64,000 nt of DNA from Hyphobacterium sp. CCMP332. Its GTDB lineage: Bacteria > Bacteroidota > Bacteroidia > Cytophagales > CCMP332. Position 1 is the first letter of the stretch. Each line of letters opens with the position of its first letter. Below, piece by piece: positions 52,562 to 62,816 of this stretch. The translations under genes were made by a program, and so were the position numbers. The stretch lies in contig CP058647.1 in the NCBI GenBank assembly GCA_014323545.1, positions 2,396,001 through 2,460,000 on the forward strand, read 5' to 3'. The notes beneath the pieces are model-generated. The model was not told the DNA's origin and made no database searches. It saw only the letters and a program-made list of their open reading frames with translations.

Positions 52562-52579
52562 ATCTATTTATAAATAGAT
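52562..52579. repeat. 18-bp perfect palindrome in intergenic region
   Basis: ATCTATTTA-TAAATAGAT, perfectly self-complementary, in the 156-base gap between the M1 peptidase and the beta-helix gene. No T-run follows, so it is a possible operator or cruciform instead of a terminator. AATTTAC and GTAAATT flank it unevenly. Confidence 0.5.
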
Positions 52580-52684
52580 ACGTAAATTCAAAGGTAGTTT
52601 TTTGGGAATGGTCAGGTACCATTAATCGTAAATCTTATTGTGTTCTTCTCCTTTCCCCTTTATTAGGTCCAAGCCATAAATATT

Positions 52685-53695
52685 ATGAGAAATTTAATTT
52701 TACCTATCCTATGCCTGATTTTTACGGCATCTTATGCAGATATTATTAGAGTAAATAATAATTCAGGGATATCCGCAGATTATTCAAATCTTCAAACCGC
52801 AATTGATAGTGCCAATTCAGGGGATACTATATATTTAGAACCTTCAAGCGCAACTTATGGAAATGTTACTGTATCTAAGCAGGTGAGCATATACGGGCCA
52901 GGTTACTTTCTTGCAGAAAATACTGGGCAGCAAGCTAATCTTAACACGTGCAGGGTTAACATCATTACAATGGGTAGTGGATCTGCATTCAGTTCAGTAT
53001 CAGGAATAGTGATAGCAAATTATATGGAATTGTTTACAGGAAATATTGCAATTACCAGATGCTATTTTTCAAATAGCGGTACTAGTATATACTTTGCAGG
53101 AACGTCATCAAATACTAATGTTTTATTTGCGCAGAATTATATTATAGGCAGTATCAGTCACTCAGCAAACTCGCAAAATTACACTGTATATTGGCGAAAC
53201 AACTATATAGGTGGTACGACATTAAATACAGAAGGACCTGGGATTGTAAATGATTTTACGAATAATGTAATTAATTGTTATAGCTATGTCATTGAAAACT
53301 CCTCATTTACGAATAATATTTTCACCTCAACCAATAACTTCAATTTAAATGTAGTCGGATGGAATAATGGCTTTGAAAATAATATTTTCAGGACAACATC
53401 AACACCGGTGGATACAGCTCTTGGTAATATTGTAGGTGTTGCTACAAATACCGGTGTAATATTTACTGGTGGAACAACAGACGGCCGATTCCAAATTTTA
53501 CCAGGTAGCCTTGCTGATGATACTGGTAAAGAAATCCCATCAGGAACACCTACAGATATTGGCATGTACGGAGGCCCTAATCCCTATAAATTATCCGGTG
53601 TTCCGGCCATTCCTACCATTTATGATTTAGTAGTTCCTACGTCCAATACAACCGGTGGACTCAATGTAACGATCAAGGCTAAGTCACAAGACTAG
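52685..53695 (+). CDS. Secreted right-handed beta-helix-like protein, function unknown
   Basis: 336 aa with signal peptide (TASYA). The start IIRVNNNSGISADYSNLQTA and IDSANSGDTIYLEPSS is the usual opening of pectate-lyase-fold parallel beta-helix proteins of Bacteroidota; the middle is a ladder of short strands rich in Asn, Ser and Ile (FTNNVIN, FTNNIFTS, FENNIFRTT). No catalytic residues recognised and no T9SS sorting domain at the C terminus. The next gene starts 11 bases later, so the two are likely co-transcribed. Confidence 0.75.
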   Translation: MRNLILPILCLIFTASYADIIRVNNNSGISADYSNLQTAIDSANSGDTIYLEPSSATYGNVTVSKQVSIYGPGYFLAENTGQQANLNTCRVNIITMGSGSAFSSVSGIVIANYMELFTGNIAITRCYFSNSGTSIYFAGTSSNTNVLFAQNYIIGSISHSANSQNYTVYWRNNYIGGTTLNTEGPGIVNDFTNNVINCYSYVIENSSFTNNIFTSTNNFNLNVVGWNNGFENNIFRTTSTPVDTALGNIVGVATNTGVIFTGGTTDGRFQILPGSLADDTGKEIPSGTPTDIGMYGGPNPYKLSGVPAIPTIYDLVVPTSNTTGGLNVTIKAKSQD

Positions 53696-53706
53696 AAGTA
53701 TCAATC

Positions 53707-56700
53707 TTGAGAATTGCTTTAATATTAATATGGCTTCTATTGCTGAATTGCAGCATCTCTGCTCAGCCTCTCATAACAAATGGAGAATATTTCATTGATT
53801 ATGATCCGGGATTAGGCAATGGAGTCCCATTTACTTTTCCGGCAAGTCAGGATGTAATTCAAAATTTAGCCATTGATGTTGATACTTTAAGTAATAATCT
53901 TCATAACCTATATTTAAGAGTTCAGGATGCCAATGGCTTGTGGAGTTTAAACTCAGTACATCCATTTCTTAAGATCACACCTTCCAATACTGACATAGTC
54001 AAAGCAGAATACTTTTTTGATTCCGATCCCGGACTGGGAAATGGAACTGATATTCCGATTATAGCCGATACCAATTTAACAATTAATACCCCGGTAAATA
54101 TTGCTTCATTAAGTTCAGGCCTTCATATTTTTTATACTCGAGTACAAAATGGCCAGGGGTTTTGGAGCATGACAGAAATACGTCCATTTTTTAAAGTTGA
54201 AAATTCAAATACTCCAATCACAGATATAGAATATTTTTGGGATATTGATCCGGGAGAGGGAAATGCGACTTCGGTTACATTTACATCTTCAAATAACGTA
54301 ACGGTTGTATTTAGCCCTGCATATGCTGGTTTACCGGATGGTTTTCACAATTTCTATGTCCGCGTAAAAAACCAAAACAATTTTTGGAGTTTAACTAACA
54401 GTCAACCCTTTTATAAATTGACTGATCCAACTTCTGATATTTCTCAAATTGAATATTTCTGGGATAATGATCCGGGTGAGGGTTTAGGAACTCAAGTGCC
54501 ATTTTCCGCGGATTCAAATGTTACCGTAGTATTCCCTGCTGATTTAAATAGCATAGCAGATGGTTTTCATAATTTCTATATCAGGGTAAGAAATGCTCAG
54601 GGTTTTTGGAGCTTGACAAGTATTAGACCGGTATTTAAAGTTTCCGATGCCAATTCCAACATTGCGGCTATGGAGTATTTTATTGATATCGACCCCGGCT
54701 TTGGAAATGGAACCTCAATTGTTTTAGATTCTATCGTAAGAGACATCACTCAAAATACCCTGATCGATCTGACAGGAGTTCCTGGTGGAATTCATACTTT
54801 GTATGTGCGCGCTCAAAATGATGATGGATTATGGAGTTTAACACATAACCGTCCCTTCTTCAAGACTTCCGGAGGTGCTGATGTGGTTAAAATCGAATAC
54901 TTTTTTGATTCAGACCCGGGCCACGGAAACGGTTTTTCAATACCCTTAGGTTCAACACAGGATACCGCCTGGAATGGAGTAATTGACCTTACGGCGATCC
55001 CCCAGGGCTATCACAATTTATATGTAAGAACGCAATCATCAGATGGCTCATGGTCTTTAACGCATAACAGGAGATTTGCATGGTGCAACGGCCCTCAAAT
55101 TAATATTGGAACATTAACCGATACCATTTGTCTTGGAGCAACGATAAATGTCTGGGACTCAACTACTAATCTCGATGCAAGTACAAAATACGAATGGGAT
55201 TGGGAATCGGATGGCCTTGTTGATGATACCACGCTCGGACCGGTAAGCCATACTTATCTGGATACAGGTACGTACTTTTTAACATTGGTTGCCACAAGTT
55301 TTGATACCTGTTATGACAGTGCGGCATTTCGGGTAACTGTTTTGCCACCACCGGTAGCAAATTTTGTCGCCGATACAGCCTGTCGTACCTTTCTCACCAG
55401 TTTTTCAGACTCCAGTTTCACTGTACTACCAACGCAATATGCCTGGGACTTTGACAATGATTTTATAGGTGATTCTTCAACTGTTGGTAATGTTCAACAC
55501 ATTTTCCCTTCAGCCGGAATATTTTCGGTAAATCTACTCCTGGATATGGGCTATAATTGTCTGGATACATTTACAGCTAATGTGGAAGTAAAGGAGCAGC
55601 CTGTTCCTCTGTACATAGCACCGGGAAATTGCCTTGGAGAAATTACCAACCTCAATGATGTTAGCACTAACGTACTTCCGGCGGCGAAGTATTTCTGGGA
55701 TGTTCAGCCTGATGGTATAATTGATGATTCAACAGTTGGTTCAATTAACAGAATATATCCGGATACCGGTTTGTATTTTCCTCAACTGATAATTGATAAC
55801 CAAAATGGTTGTATCGATACTGCCAGCAGGGGTGTTAAAATTCATGGACTGCCATTACTCAATACAACACAAACTTCGCCAACCTGCTTTGGTGGATTCG
55901 ACGGTTCTGCTACCGTGAATGTTTTGGGAGATCCGACCAAATACACATATCGATGGACCGATGAAAATAACCAGAATACTCAGACGGCAGTCGGTTTATA
56001 TGCCCGACGCTATCTTGTCAGTGTTGTAGATAGCAACGGTTGTTTTAACAGAGATACAATAGATGTAATTAATCCACCGAAAATTGACTTGGTAATTACC
56101 TCATCCAATGATGCAACTTGTGGCTTAAGCAATGGAAATGCCACGCTCGCAATCAATAGCGGAGTTCCTCCTTTTGAATTAAATTGGACAAATGGCGATA
56201 CGACTTTATTTATAAGCAATCTAGATGCGGGTATTTACATAGCTACTGTTACCGATGCCCAGGGTTGCAGCAATATAGTTCCGGCTCTGATCAGCAATAC
56301 CAATGCGCCTTCAGTTACTGTTAATAGTGTCACTGATGTCACCTGTTTTGGCGATGAAGACGGGGCAGTCGATGTAAACGTAACCGGTGGTGCAACACCG
56401 TATTCCTTTAATTGGTCAAACGGAGATACAACAGAAGATATCACGAATTTATCTCCAGGACCTTATGAAATTATTGTTACCGGAAGTGACGGATGTCTTT
56501 CTATAGTGCAGGCGATTGTGGGAGAACCCGATAAAATTCTCGTAGATGTACAGGGATTTGAGTCTTATTGTGGACTACCGGCAGGGTCGGCACAGTCAAG
56601 TGTAATTGGAGGCCTGGGGCCAATATCCTATTTATGGTCCACCGGAGGTACAGGACCATCCATTTCTAATTTGGATGCCGGAGTTTACACGTTGAACGTC

Positions 56701-57840
56701 ACCGATACCAACAACTGTACAGAAGTGGGATATGTTGCAATTAGCGATACCGGATCTGCAACCATATTTATCGATTCTTTAATCGATGTGACCTGTGGAT
56801 TGGTCAATGGAGCAATGTATATCAAAGTATTAAAAGTTAGAGGTCAGCCTCAATTTTTATGGGAAAACGGGGATACAACCGAAGACCATATCAATGTAGA
56901 TGTGGGGTTGCATTATGTGCAAGTGGCCGATAGCAATAATTGTAAAGCCTTTGAATTTGGAGTTTTAGATTATATCGCACCTATTCCAAATCCAATTTGC
57001 ATGATTACTACAGATACTCTGGACTCGGTAGCCAATACAGAAGCCATATTTGTGGTATGGGAAAAGTTGAGTAACCCGGCAGTGGAGAGTTATAATGTGT
57101 ACAGAGAAAGTACGCAAAGTGGTGTTTATTATCGTGTAGGCAATATCAAGAAAACAGATCCGGGATTGTTTATCGATTCTACTTCGGATATTCAAAACAG
57201 GTGGTGGAGATATAAGATTACTGTTTTGGATAGTTGTGGCAATGAATCTGATATTAATGCAGTAGCCGCTTCCGCCCATAAAACAATCAATCTTAATTCC
57301 ACAATTAATGCAGCCAGAGATTCGGCATTCCTGATATGGGATCAGTACATAGGTTTTCAATTTACCGATTACCTAATTTACAGATATGATAATTTTACCA
57401 ATAGCTACACCTGGGTTGACACCGTTCCTTCGACTCAAAGAAAATACATAGATACATCCTTCCCTCAGAATGCCGACTCCATATACTATTTCATATTTGC
57501 AGAAAATGCATTTGAATGTGATCCAAATAAAGATTCAGATTACACAAAAACAAGATCGAACCCTTCCTTTGCAAGTCGGATATTTATAGGCATGGCAGAC
57601 ATTGATTTAAACAATAAGCTTAAAATATATCCGAATCCGGCAGGAGAGAAAGTCTATATTGATTATTCTGAAAATATTAATGAGATTCTTGTAACAAATT
57701 TGAATGGCGTGCTCATCAAAAAAATTAAAGGATTCAAACCTGAAAAAGGAATAAGTCTCAAAAACATACCCTCCGGAGTTTATTTTATAAAAATCGAAAC
57801 TGCCGACGGTCTCATGGTCAGAAAAATAATTAAGGACTAA
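53707..57840 (+). CDS. Giant secreted repeat protein (EYF-DPG repeats, PKD-like, SprB-like, T9SS)
   Basis: 1377 aa, TTG start, signal peptide (SISAQ). Residues ~27-458: six units of exactly 74 residues beginning EYFxDxDPGxGNG and ending YVRxQNxxGxWSLT. Residues ~460-720: PKD-like domains with Cys pairs (YEWDWESDGLVDDTT, SHTYLDTGTYFLTL). Residues ~718-1093: SprB-type repeats (CFGGFDGSATVNV, CFGDEDGAVDVNVTGG). Then a fibronectin-like pair (YNVYRESTQSGVYYRVG) and a T9SS C-terminal domain (KIYPNPAGEKVYIDY). Probably a surface adhesin or gliding-type filament. The region after ~1093 is closely related to that of the following gene. Confidence 0.85.
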   Translation: MRIALILIWLLLLNCSISAQPLITNGEYFIDYDPGLGNGVPFTFPASQDVIQNLAIDVDTLSNNLHNLYLRVQDANGLWSLNSVHPFLKITPSNTDIVKAEYFFDSDPGLGNGTDIPIIADTNLTINTPVNIASLSSGLHIFYTRVQNGQGFWSMTEIRPFFKVENSNTPITDIEYFWDIDPGEGNATSVTFTSSNNVTVVFSPAYAGLPDGFHNFYVRVKNQNNFWSLTNSQPFYKLTDPTSDISQIEYFWDNDPGEGLGTQVPFSADSNVTVVFPADLNSIADGFHNFYIRVRNAQGFWSLTSIRPVFKVSDANSNIAAMEYFIDIDPGFGNGTSIVLDSIVRDITQNTLIDLTGVPGGIHTLYVRAQNDDGLWSLTHNRPFFKTSGGADVVKIEYFFDSDPGHGNGFSIPLGSTQDTAWNGVIDLTAIPQGYHNLYVRTQSSDGSWSLTHNRRFAWCNGPQINIGTLTDTICLGATINVWDSTTNLDASTKYEWDWESDGLVDDTTLGPVSHTYLDTGTYFLTLVATSFDTCYDSAAFRVTVLPPPVANFVADTACRTFLTSFSDSSFTVLPTQYAWDFDNDFIGDSSTVGNVQHIFPSAGIFSVNLLLDMGYNCLDTFTANVEVKEQPVPLYIAPGNCLGEITNLNDVSTNVLPAAKYFWDVQPDGIIDDSTVGSINRIYPDTGLYFPQLIIDNQNGCIDTASRGVKIHGLPLLNTTQTSPTCFGGFDGSATVNVLGDPTKYTYRWTDENNQNTQTAVGLYARRYLVSVVDSNGCFNRDTIDVINPPKIDLVITSSNDATCGLSNGNATLAINSGVPPFELNWTNGDTTLFISNLDAGIYIATVTDAQGCSNIVPALISNTNAPSVTVNSVTDVTCFGDEDGAVDVNVTGGATPYSFNWSNGDTTEDITNLSPGPYEIIVTGSDGCLSIVQAIVGEPDKILVDVQGFESYCGLPAGSAQSSVIGGLGPISYLWSTGGTGPSISNLDAGVYTLNVTDTNNCTEVGYVAISDTGSATIFIDSLIDVTCGLVNGAMYIKVLKVRGQPQFLWENGDTTEDHINVDVGLHYVQVADSNNCKAFEFGVLDYIAPIPNPICMITTDTLDSVANTEAIFVVWEKLSNPAVESYNVYRESTQSGVYYRVGNIKKTDPGLFIDSTSDIQNRWWRYKITVLDSCGNESDINAVAASAHKTINLNSTINAARDSAFLIWDQYIGFQFTDYLIYRYDNFTNSYTWVDTVPSTQRKYIDTSFPQNADSIYYFIFAENAFECDPNKDSDYTKTRSNPSFASRIFIGMADIDLNNKLKIYPNPAGEKVYIDYSENINEILVTNLNGVLIKKIKGFKPEKGISLKNIPSGVYFIKIETADGLMVRKIIKD
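53785..55085 (+). repeat. Six tandem 222-bp coding repeats
   Basis: The Glu codon of EYF recurs at 53785, 54007, 54229, 54451, 54673 and 54895, an invariant 222-bp (74-codon) period. Nucleotide sequences have diverged while unit length is fixed, so the repeat is an old, structurally constrained domain array. The DxDPGxGNG loop resembles calcium-binding acidic turns. Confidence 0.9.
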
Positions 57841-57968
57841 ACCCTATTCCATAATTGGCGTATAATCTTTTCTCTGTATAGATAATTGTTAAAATATTTA
57901 CATATTTAAGGTTCAATCGTGTAAACTATTTAAATAATCGGCCATATAGGGCATAATCAGGCAATAAC

Positions 57969-60900
57969 ATGAAAAGATTTGCCAATACTATTTTTAGTCT
58001 TTTTGTTGTAATTATTTTAAATACCGGCTGCCTCTTTGCGCAGTGCAGTTTTTTATCTGGAAATAGCTCTGAAAATTTTTCTACATCGAGTTTGTGTGCT
58101 CCTGTCACTGTATCCTGGGATATAGAATATTCATTTATTGCTCCTGTTGACCCTTCAAAAGTATTTTTTCGTTTTGAATGGAATGATCCCGGAAGTACAA
58201 TTCAGGATGTTTCTGCCAATTGCACGGGATTGGATTGCATGCCTTCTAGTGGCACCCAGTTTTTTACTTATCCATCAACTGGAAGTGATTGCGAATATTT
58301 CCCCAAAGTTACATTGGCTTATGATGACAATGGAAATGGATCAATTGAATCAAATGAATTATGTCTATCTTCAGAGAGGAATAAATCAATCAGAAGCTGG
58401 GCTACAGATAATACCGGCACAGGATTATTGGGGGTAAACCCTTCCAATACTGAACAATGTGTGGGCGAAGCATTAAGCAATTTCCAAATTCAGGATATTA
58501 CCATCCCCAATTGTGGTTCTGTTTCACTTTCTAATCCAAATCAATTAACACGCTGGGTTCAATTTGTTTACGGCGATCAAAATGCTATCTCACCTCAAAT
58601 TCCCAATGTTAGCATAGACACAGGAGGTGGCATAGTTCAGCTAACCGATAATAGTGGAAATTTACTTGCCCCATTCTATGGGCCGATAATTGAAATTCCC
58701 CCGCTGGTTTCAATTGCCGACTTAAATGAAATTAGTTATCCACTGAGTTTTGGATCGAATACAACAATAGGAGAATCGTTTAAGATATTTTTAAGAAACT
58801 GGAATACCTGTAATCCGTATGATTCATTGCCTTTTAATGGTCTTCCACCCAATGATCCTTTAAATGGAGACTTTGCTCCCGAAACCACCGCTTCCGACAT
58901 CCAGATTATAGGCCCAACTGTGGCTCAGGCGGGTGCAGATCAGGAAATTTGCGGCAACAGTACTTTTTTAAATGCAAATTCCGCAATTGTAGGGATTGGG
59001 CAGTGGTCACAAATTTCAGGACCGGGGCCATTACTGATCAATGATATAAATGCACCCAATACGGCAGTTAATTTTTCCGGTTCTAATTATGGAGTATATG
59101 ATCTGGAATGGCGCATAGATTTTAACTCCTGTCTAAGTATGGACACCATTCAAATTATTTTTAATCCTTCTTCTACCGTACCTGTATGTGGTCCCGATCA
59201 AAATATTTGCGGTTTATCTACTAACCTAATGGCCAATACAATAAATGTTGGTTATGGCTATTGGACTCAGGTTGGCGGCCCTACGGGTCTTTCAATTGCT
59301 GATACCAGCGATCCACAGAGTCAAATTACAGCAGTCAATTATGGTACTTATGTACTCGAATGGAGATCTAAAAATGCAAATTGCCCCGAACTCTCCGATC
59401 AAATTGAAATTACCTTTGATGAAAGTCCTTCTAATGCAATTGCGGGTATTGATTTTTCAGCCTGTGGCAATACTACTACATTGAATGGGGCAATACCAAG
59501 CGTAGGTTCGGGAATTTGGACGGTGATATCATCTCCTCAAAATTCAAATCCGCTTTTTACCAATATTGGAAGTCCCACTTCTAATTTACAAATCGATTCC
59601 TTTGGAATTTACGATTTGGTGTGGACCGTTACCAATGGTGTCTGCAATGCAAGCAGCGATACCGTGCAAGTCACATTTATCCAAAACCCAAGTCTATCCA
59701 ATGCGGGCCCCAACCAGTACATTTGTGGCCTATCAGCAACACTTTCAGGAAATACACCTTCTGTTGGACAAGGAAACTGGACAAAACTATCTGGGCCGGG
59801 TGGAGCTATAACTTTTAATACTTCTTCAAATGACCCGCAAACTTCTATTACCGTTCCCGGATATGGCACCTATGTTCTTGAATGGACTATCAGCAATGCG
59901 AATTGTGCTGTTTCTTTCGATCAAGTTACCATTAACTTTTATGAACCTCCTTCAATCGCTGATGCAGGTATAGATCAACAGATTTGTGGAAATAATACAG
60001 TGCTGAATGCGGGAATCGTAAGCGTTGGAACAGGGATTTGGTCTTTGCTTAATTCTCCAACAGGTTCAAATCCTTTTATAGCTAACCCTTTAAATAGAAA
60101 TTCAGTTGTTCTTATTGATACATTTGGCACATATACACTGGCCTGGACAACCAGTAATGGGGTATGCAGTACAAACTCTGATACAGTTAATTTGGACTTT
60201 TATCAAAGCCCGGGTATACCTGTGGCAGGTCCAGATCAATTTGTTTGCGGGCAAAATACAGCTTTACAAGGTAACATGCCGGATGCCGGTATGGGAACGT
60301 GGGTTCAGGTAGCCGGTCCTTCCGGATTAACAATAAATGCAACTAATGATCCTTTTACATCAATAAGTTCTACGAACTATGGCACTTATGTACTTGAGTG
60401 GCGATTTTCGAATACCAGTTGCCCGACTCTGACCGATCAGGTACAAATAACATTTGATGCTTCTCCCACGACAGCAGACGCCGGTCCTGACAAATTGATT
60501 TGCGGAACGTCTACAAGCTTAGAGGCATTGCCTGTGAGCGTTGGAACCGGGCAATGGACGGTGCTTTCTTCACCAAGTGGTTCAAATGCGTCATTTTCAA
60601 ATATTGCTGCTAATAACTCCACATTAAACATCGACTCTTTTGGTGTCTATATCTTAAAATGGACGAGTTCAAATGGTATATGTCCTTCATCAGAGGACAA
60701 TGTGAAAATAAGCTTTGCCGAGATTCCTGATTATACAGTGAGTAGTCAAACAGCAACTCGATGTTTTGGAAATTGTGATGCCACCTTGAGTCTACAGGGT
60801 ATTAAAGGAACCGCCCCACATTTTTTTAATTTAACCGGGAAAGAAAATCTGGAAGGCAATTCATTTTCAAACCTTTGCGCCGGGAATTATCAAATTACGG

Positions 60901-62708
60901 TTACGGATAAAAATGGATGTCAAAATTCAGGAATCATAAATATTTCTGAAGCGGATAGCATTGAAGCCATACCTTCTGTTACAAATGCCACCTGTGGATT
61001 AAATGATGGTTCTATCAATTTATCTGCATTCGGAGGTACGGGAAATTTGAGCTTTCAATGGAACAATGGCGTTATTTCTCAGAACATCAATAATCTGGTC
61101 AGCGGCTTATATGTTGCCACCATCCGAGATCAAAATAATTGTATTGAATTGCTTTCTGTGGCTGTCAATGATATTGGTGGACCCACAGTCAATGTGAATA
61201 ACGTCACAAATGTGACATGTCATGGAAATGCAGATGGAGCCATTGATTTGGCAATAGGAGCTAACAGCACTTATTTATGGTCAAATGGAGAAACAACGGA
61301 AGACATTATCAACCTGCAAGCCGGGCCATATTTTGTTAGGGCTTTGGATACCTCCAGCAATTGTAAAACTTTTAGACTGGTTAATGTGTCTGAACCTGAT
61401 CCGATTAGTATTGCACTTTCCATAAATGAACCGGGTTGTGGTTTAATGGATGGTACTGCCTCTGTTATCGTAAGTGGAGGTAATGGAAGCAATACCATCA
61501 ATTGGAGCGGAGGTGGAATGGGAAGCTCGGTAAACGGTCTTTCAGCCGGTTTACACAATGTAACTGTGAGTGACTTTAAAGGGTGTATATTGAGCAAAAA
61601 CTTTACCGTTTCGGATGAAGGAGCGCCTTTAATTTTTACCGATTCAATTATAAATGTTAACTGTGGATCTAATTCCGGTGCGATTTATATCAGTACAACA
61701 GGAAATTCATTGGATCATAGTTATCTATGGTCAAACAATGATACGACAGAAGATTTAATTAACATACCAGTTGGGAACTATACATTAGAGGTAACTGATA
61801 CAGTGGGGTGCAAAGGTTTTTATAATCAGAATGTCATTCAGGAAACATCAGTCATACCTGAGATTTGTATGGTATCAGTGGGTGTTCAGGATTCAGGTGT
61901 ATACAATCGGAATAATACCGTATTATGGAGTAAATTGACTGATCCGGATGCTTTTGATCGCTTTAAAATATACAGAGAAACCACCAGCGCAGGCGTGTAT
62001 CAGCATATCGGAACTGTATCTGCCAAGGATCCGGGTATTTTTGTAGATTCAATTTCCAATCCGTTTTTAAAATCATACAGATACAAGATATCCGTTGTAG
62101 ATACCTGTGGAATTGAATCAGCACTTTCAGGTCATCACAAAACAATTCATCTGGTGCAAAGCATTGCCTTAGCCAGTAATACAGTCAATCTGTTATGGGA
62201 TGCTTACGAGGGATTTTCTTATAGCACATTTTATATTTACCGAAATTCAGATTCACTGGGTTGGGAATTATTGGATTCCGTAGCCTCTAATTCATTTAGT
62301 TATACAGATACACCTCCATTTTCAATAACTGATCCAAATCTATTCTATTCAATTGTGATAAATTCACCACAAGATTGTGACCCAAATAAAGATTCGGATT
62401 ATACCAAAACAAGATCAAATCCATCATCTGCAATTTATAGCCCACCTTTTGCTTCTTTAAATGATAATTCATTTTTAACACCCAAATTGGAAGTATTTCC
62501 GGTTCCGGCGAAGCACAAAGTCTTTCTAAGAAGCAATAACGCTATAGTGGGTCTGAAATATTCAATACTGACCATAAACGGGCTTGTTCTCAGAAGCTCA
62601 GAATACAGTTCAAATGGAATTGAAATTGGAGACCTTTCTGATGGAATTTATATTTTAAAACTTGAGGGTAAAAACAGGCTTCAGAACATCAGATTCATCA
62701 AAAATTAA
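57969..62708 (+). CDS. Giant secreted repeat protein (Ig/PKD-like array, SprB-like repeats, T9SS)
   Basis: 1579 aa. Signal peptide (CLFAQ). A unique ~300-residue N-terminal region is followed by seven ~86-residue Ig/PKD-like repeats (321-922) starting AGxDQxICG, alternating two subtypes: one with WxQVxGPxGL...YGTYVLEWR, the other with WTVxSSPxxSN...FGxYxLxWT. Then SprB-type repeats (~925-1290: CFGNCDATLSLQGI, CGLNDGSINLSAFGG, CHGNADGAIDLAI), a fibronectin-like pair (YRETTSAGVYQHIG) and a T9SS domain (EVFPVPAKHKVFLRS). Conserved Cys suggest one disulfide per unit. Surface adhesin role is inference. The 128-base gap before it shows no terminator or clear promoter. Confidence 0.85.
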   Translation: MKRFANTIFSLFVVIILNTGCLFAQCSFLSGNSSENFSTSSLCAPVTVSWDIEYSFIAPVDPSKVFFRFEWNDPGSTIQDVSANCTGLDCMPSSGTQFFTYPSTGSDCEYFPKVTLAYDDNGNGSIESNELCLSSERNKSIRSWATDNTGTGLLGVNPSNTEQCVGEALSNFQIQDITIPNCGSVSLSNPNQLTRWVQFVYGDQNAISPQIPNVSIDTGGGIVQLTDNSGNLLAPFYGPIIEIPPLVSIADLNEISYPLSFGSNTTIGESFKIFLRNWNTCNPYDSLPFNGLPPNDPLNGDFAPETTASDIQIIGPTVAQAGADQEICGNSTFLNANSAIVGIGQWSQISGPGPLLINDINAPNTAVNFSGSNYGVYDLEWRIDFNSCLSMDTIQIIFNPSSTVPVCGPDQNICGLSTNLMANTINVGYGYWTQVGGPTGLSIADTSDPQSQITAVNYGTYVLEWRSKNANCPELSDQIEITFDESPSNAIAGIDFSACGNTTTLNGAIPSVGSGIWTVISSPQNSNPLFTNIGSPTSNLQIDSFGIYDLVWTVTNGVCNASSDTVQVTFIQNPSLSNAGPNQYICGLSATLSGNTPSVGQGNWTKLSGPGGAITFNTSSNDPQTSITVPGYGTYVLEWTISNANCAVSFDQVTINFYEPPSIADAGIDQQICGNNTVLNAGIVSVGTGIWSLLNSPTGSNPFIANPLNRNSVVLIDTFGTYTLAWTTSNGVCSTNSDTVNLDFYQSPGIPVAGPDQFVCGQNTALQGNMPDAGMGTWVQVAGPSGLTINATNDPFTSISSTNYGTYVLEWRFSNTSCPTLTDQVQITFDASPTTADAGPDKLICGTSTSLEALPVSVGTGQWTVLSSPSGSNASFSNIAANNSTLNIDSFGVYILKWTSSNGICPSSEDNVKISFAEIPDYTVSSQTATRCFGNCDATLSLQGIKGTAPHFFNLTGKENLEGNSFSNLCAGNYQITVTDKNGCQNSGIINISEADSIEAIPSVTNATCGLNDGSINLSAFGGTGNLSFQWNNGVISQNINNLVSGLYVATIRDQNNCIELLSVAVNDIGGPTVNVNNVTNVTCHGNADGAIDLAIGANSTYLWSNGETTEDIINLQAGPYFVRALDTSSNCKTFRLVNVSEPDPISIALSINEPGCGLMDGTASVIVSGGNGSNTINWSGGGMGSSVNGLSAGLHNVTVSDFKGCILSKNFTVSDEGAPLIFTDSIINVNCGSNSGAIYISTTGNSLDHSYLWSNNDTTEDLINIPVGNYTLEVTDTVGCKGFYNQNVIQETSVIPEICMVSVGVQDSGVYNRNNTVLWSKLTDPDAFDRFKIYRETTSAGVYQHIGTVSAKDPGIFVDSISNPFLKSYRYKISVVDTCGIESALSGHHKTIHLVQSIALASNTVNLLWDAYEGFSYSTFYIYRNSDSLGWELLDSVASNSFSYTDTPPFSITDPNLFYSIVINSPQDCDPNKDSDYTKTRSNPSSAIYSPPFASLNDNSFLTPKLEVFPVPAKHKVFLRSNNAIVGLKYSILTINGLVLRSSEYSSNGIEIGDLSDGIYILKLEGKNRLQNIRFIKN
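58929..60735 (+). repeat. Seven ~258-bp coding repeats of two alternating subtypes
   Basis: Unit starts at 58929, 59187, 59442, 59703, 59964, 60225 and 60480 (spacings 258, 255, 261, 261, 261, 255). Even units (2, 4, 6) resemble each other and odd units (3, 5, 7) resemble each other, so the array probably grew by duplicating a two-domain block of about 519 bp. Confidence 0.85.
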
Positions 62709-62816
62709 ATGAGGAATAGCTTGCAAGTAGTTCTATAATAGACAATTAGACTTGTAGAAATCTATATATTTCAATAACTTAAAGGGATAAGATTATTTGA
62801 ATAACCCCTCTTTATT

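Noticed and set aside
53785-60735. Possible CRISPR or intergenic repeat array because of regular periodicity
   Set aside because: All repeats are in frame within large coding sequences with 222-bp or ~258-bp units, and nucleotide identity between units is low.
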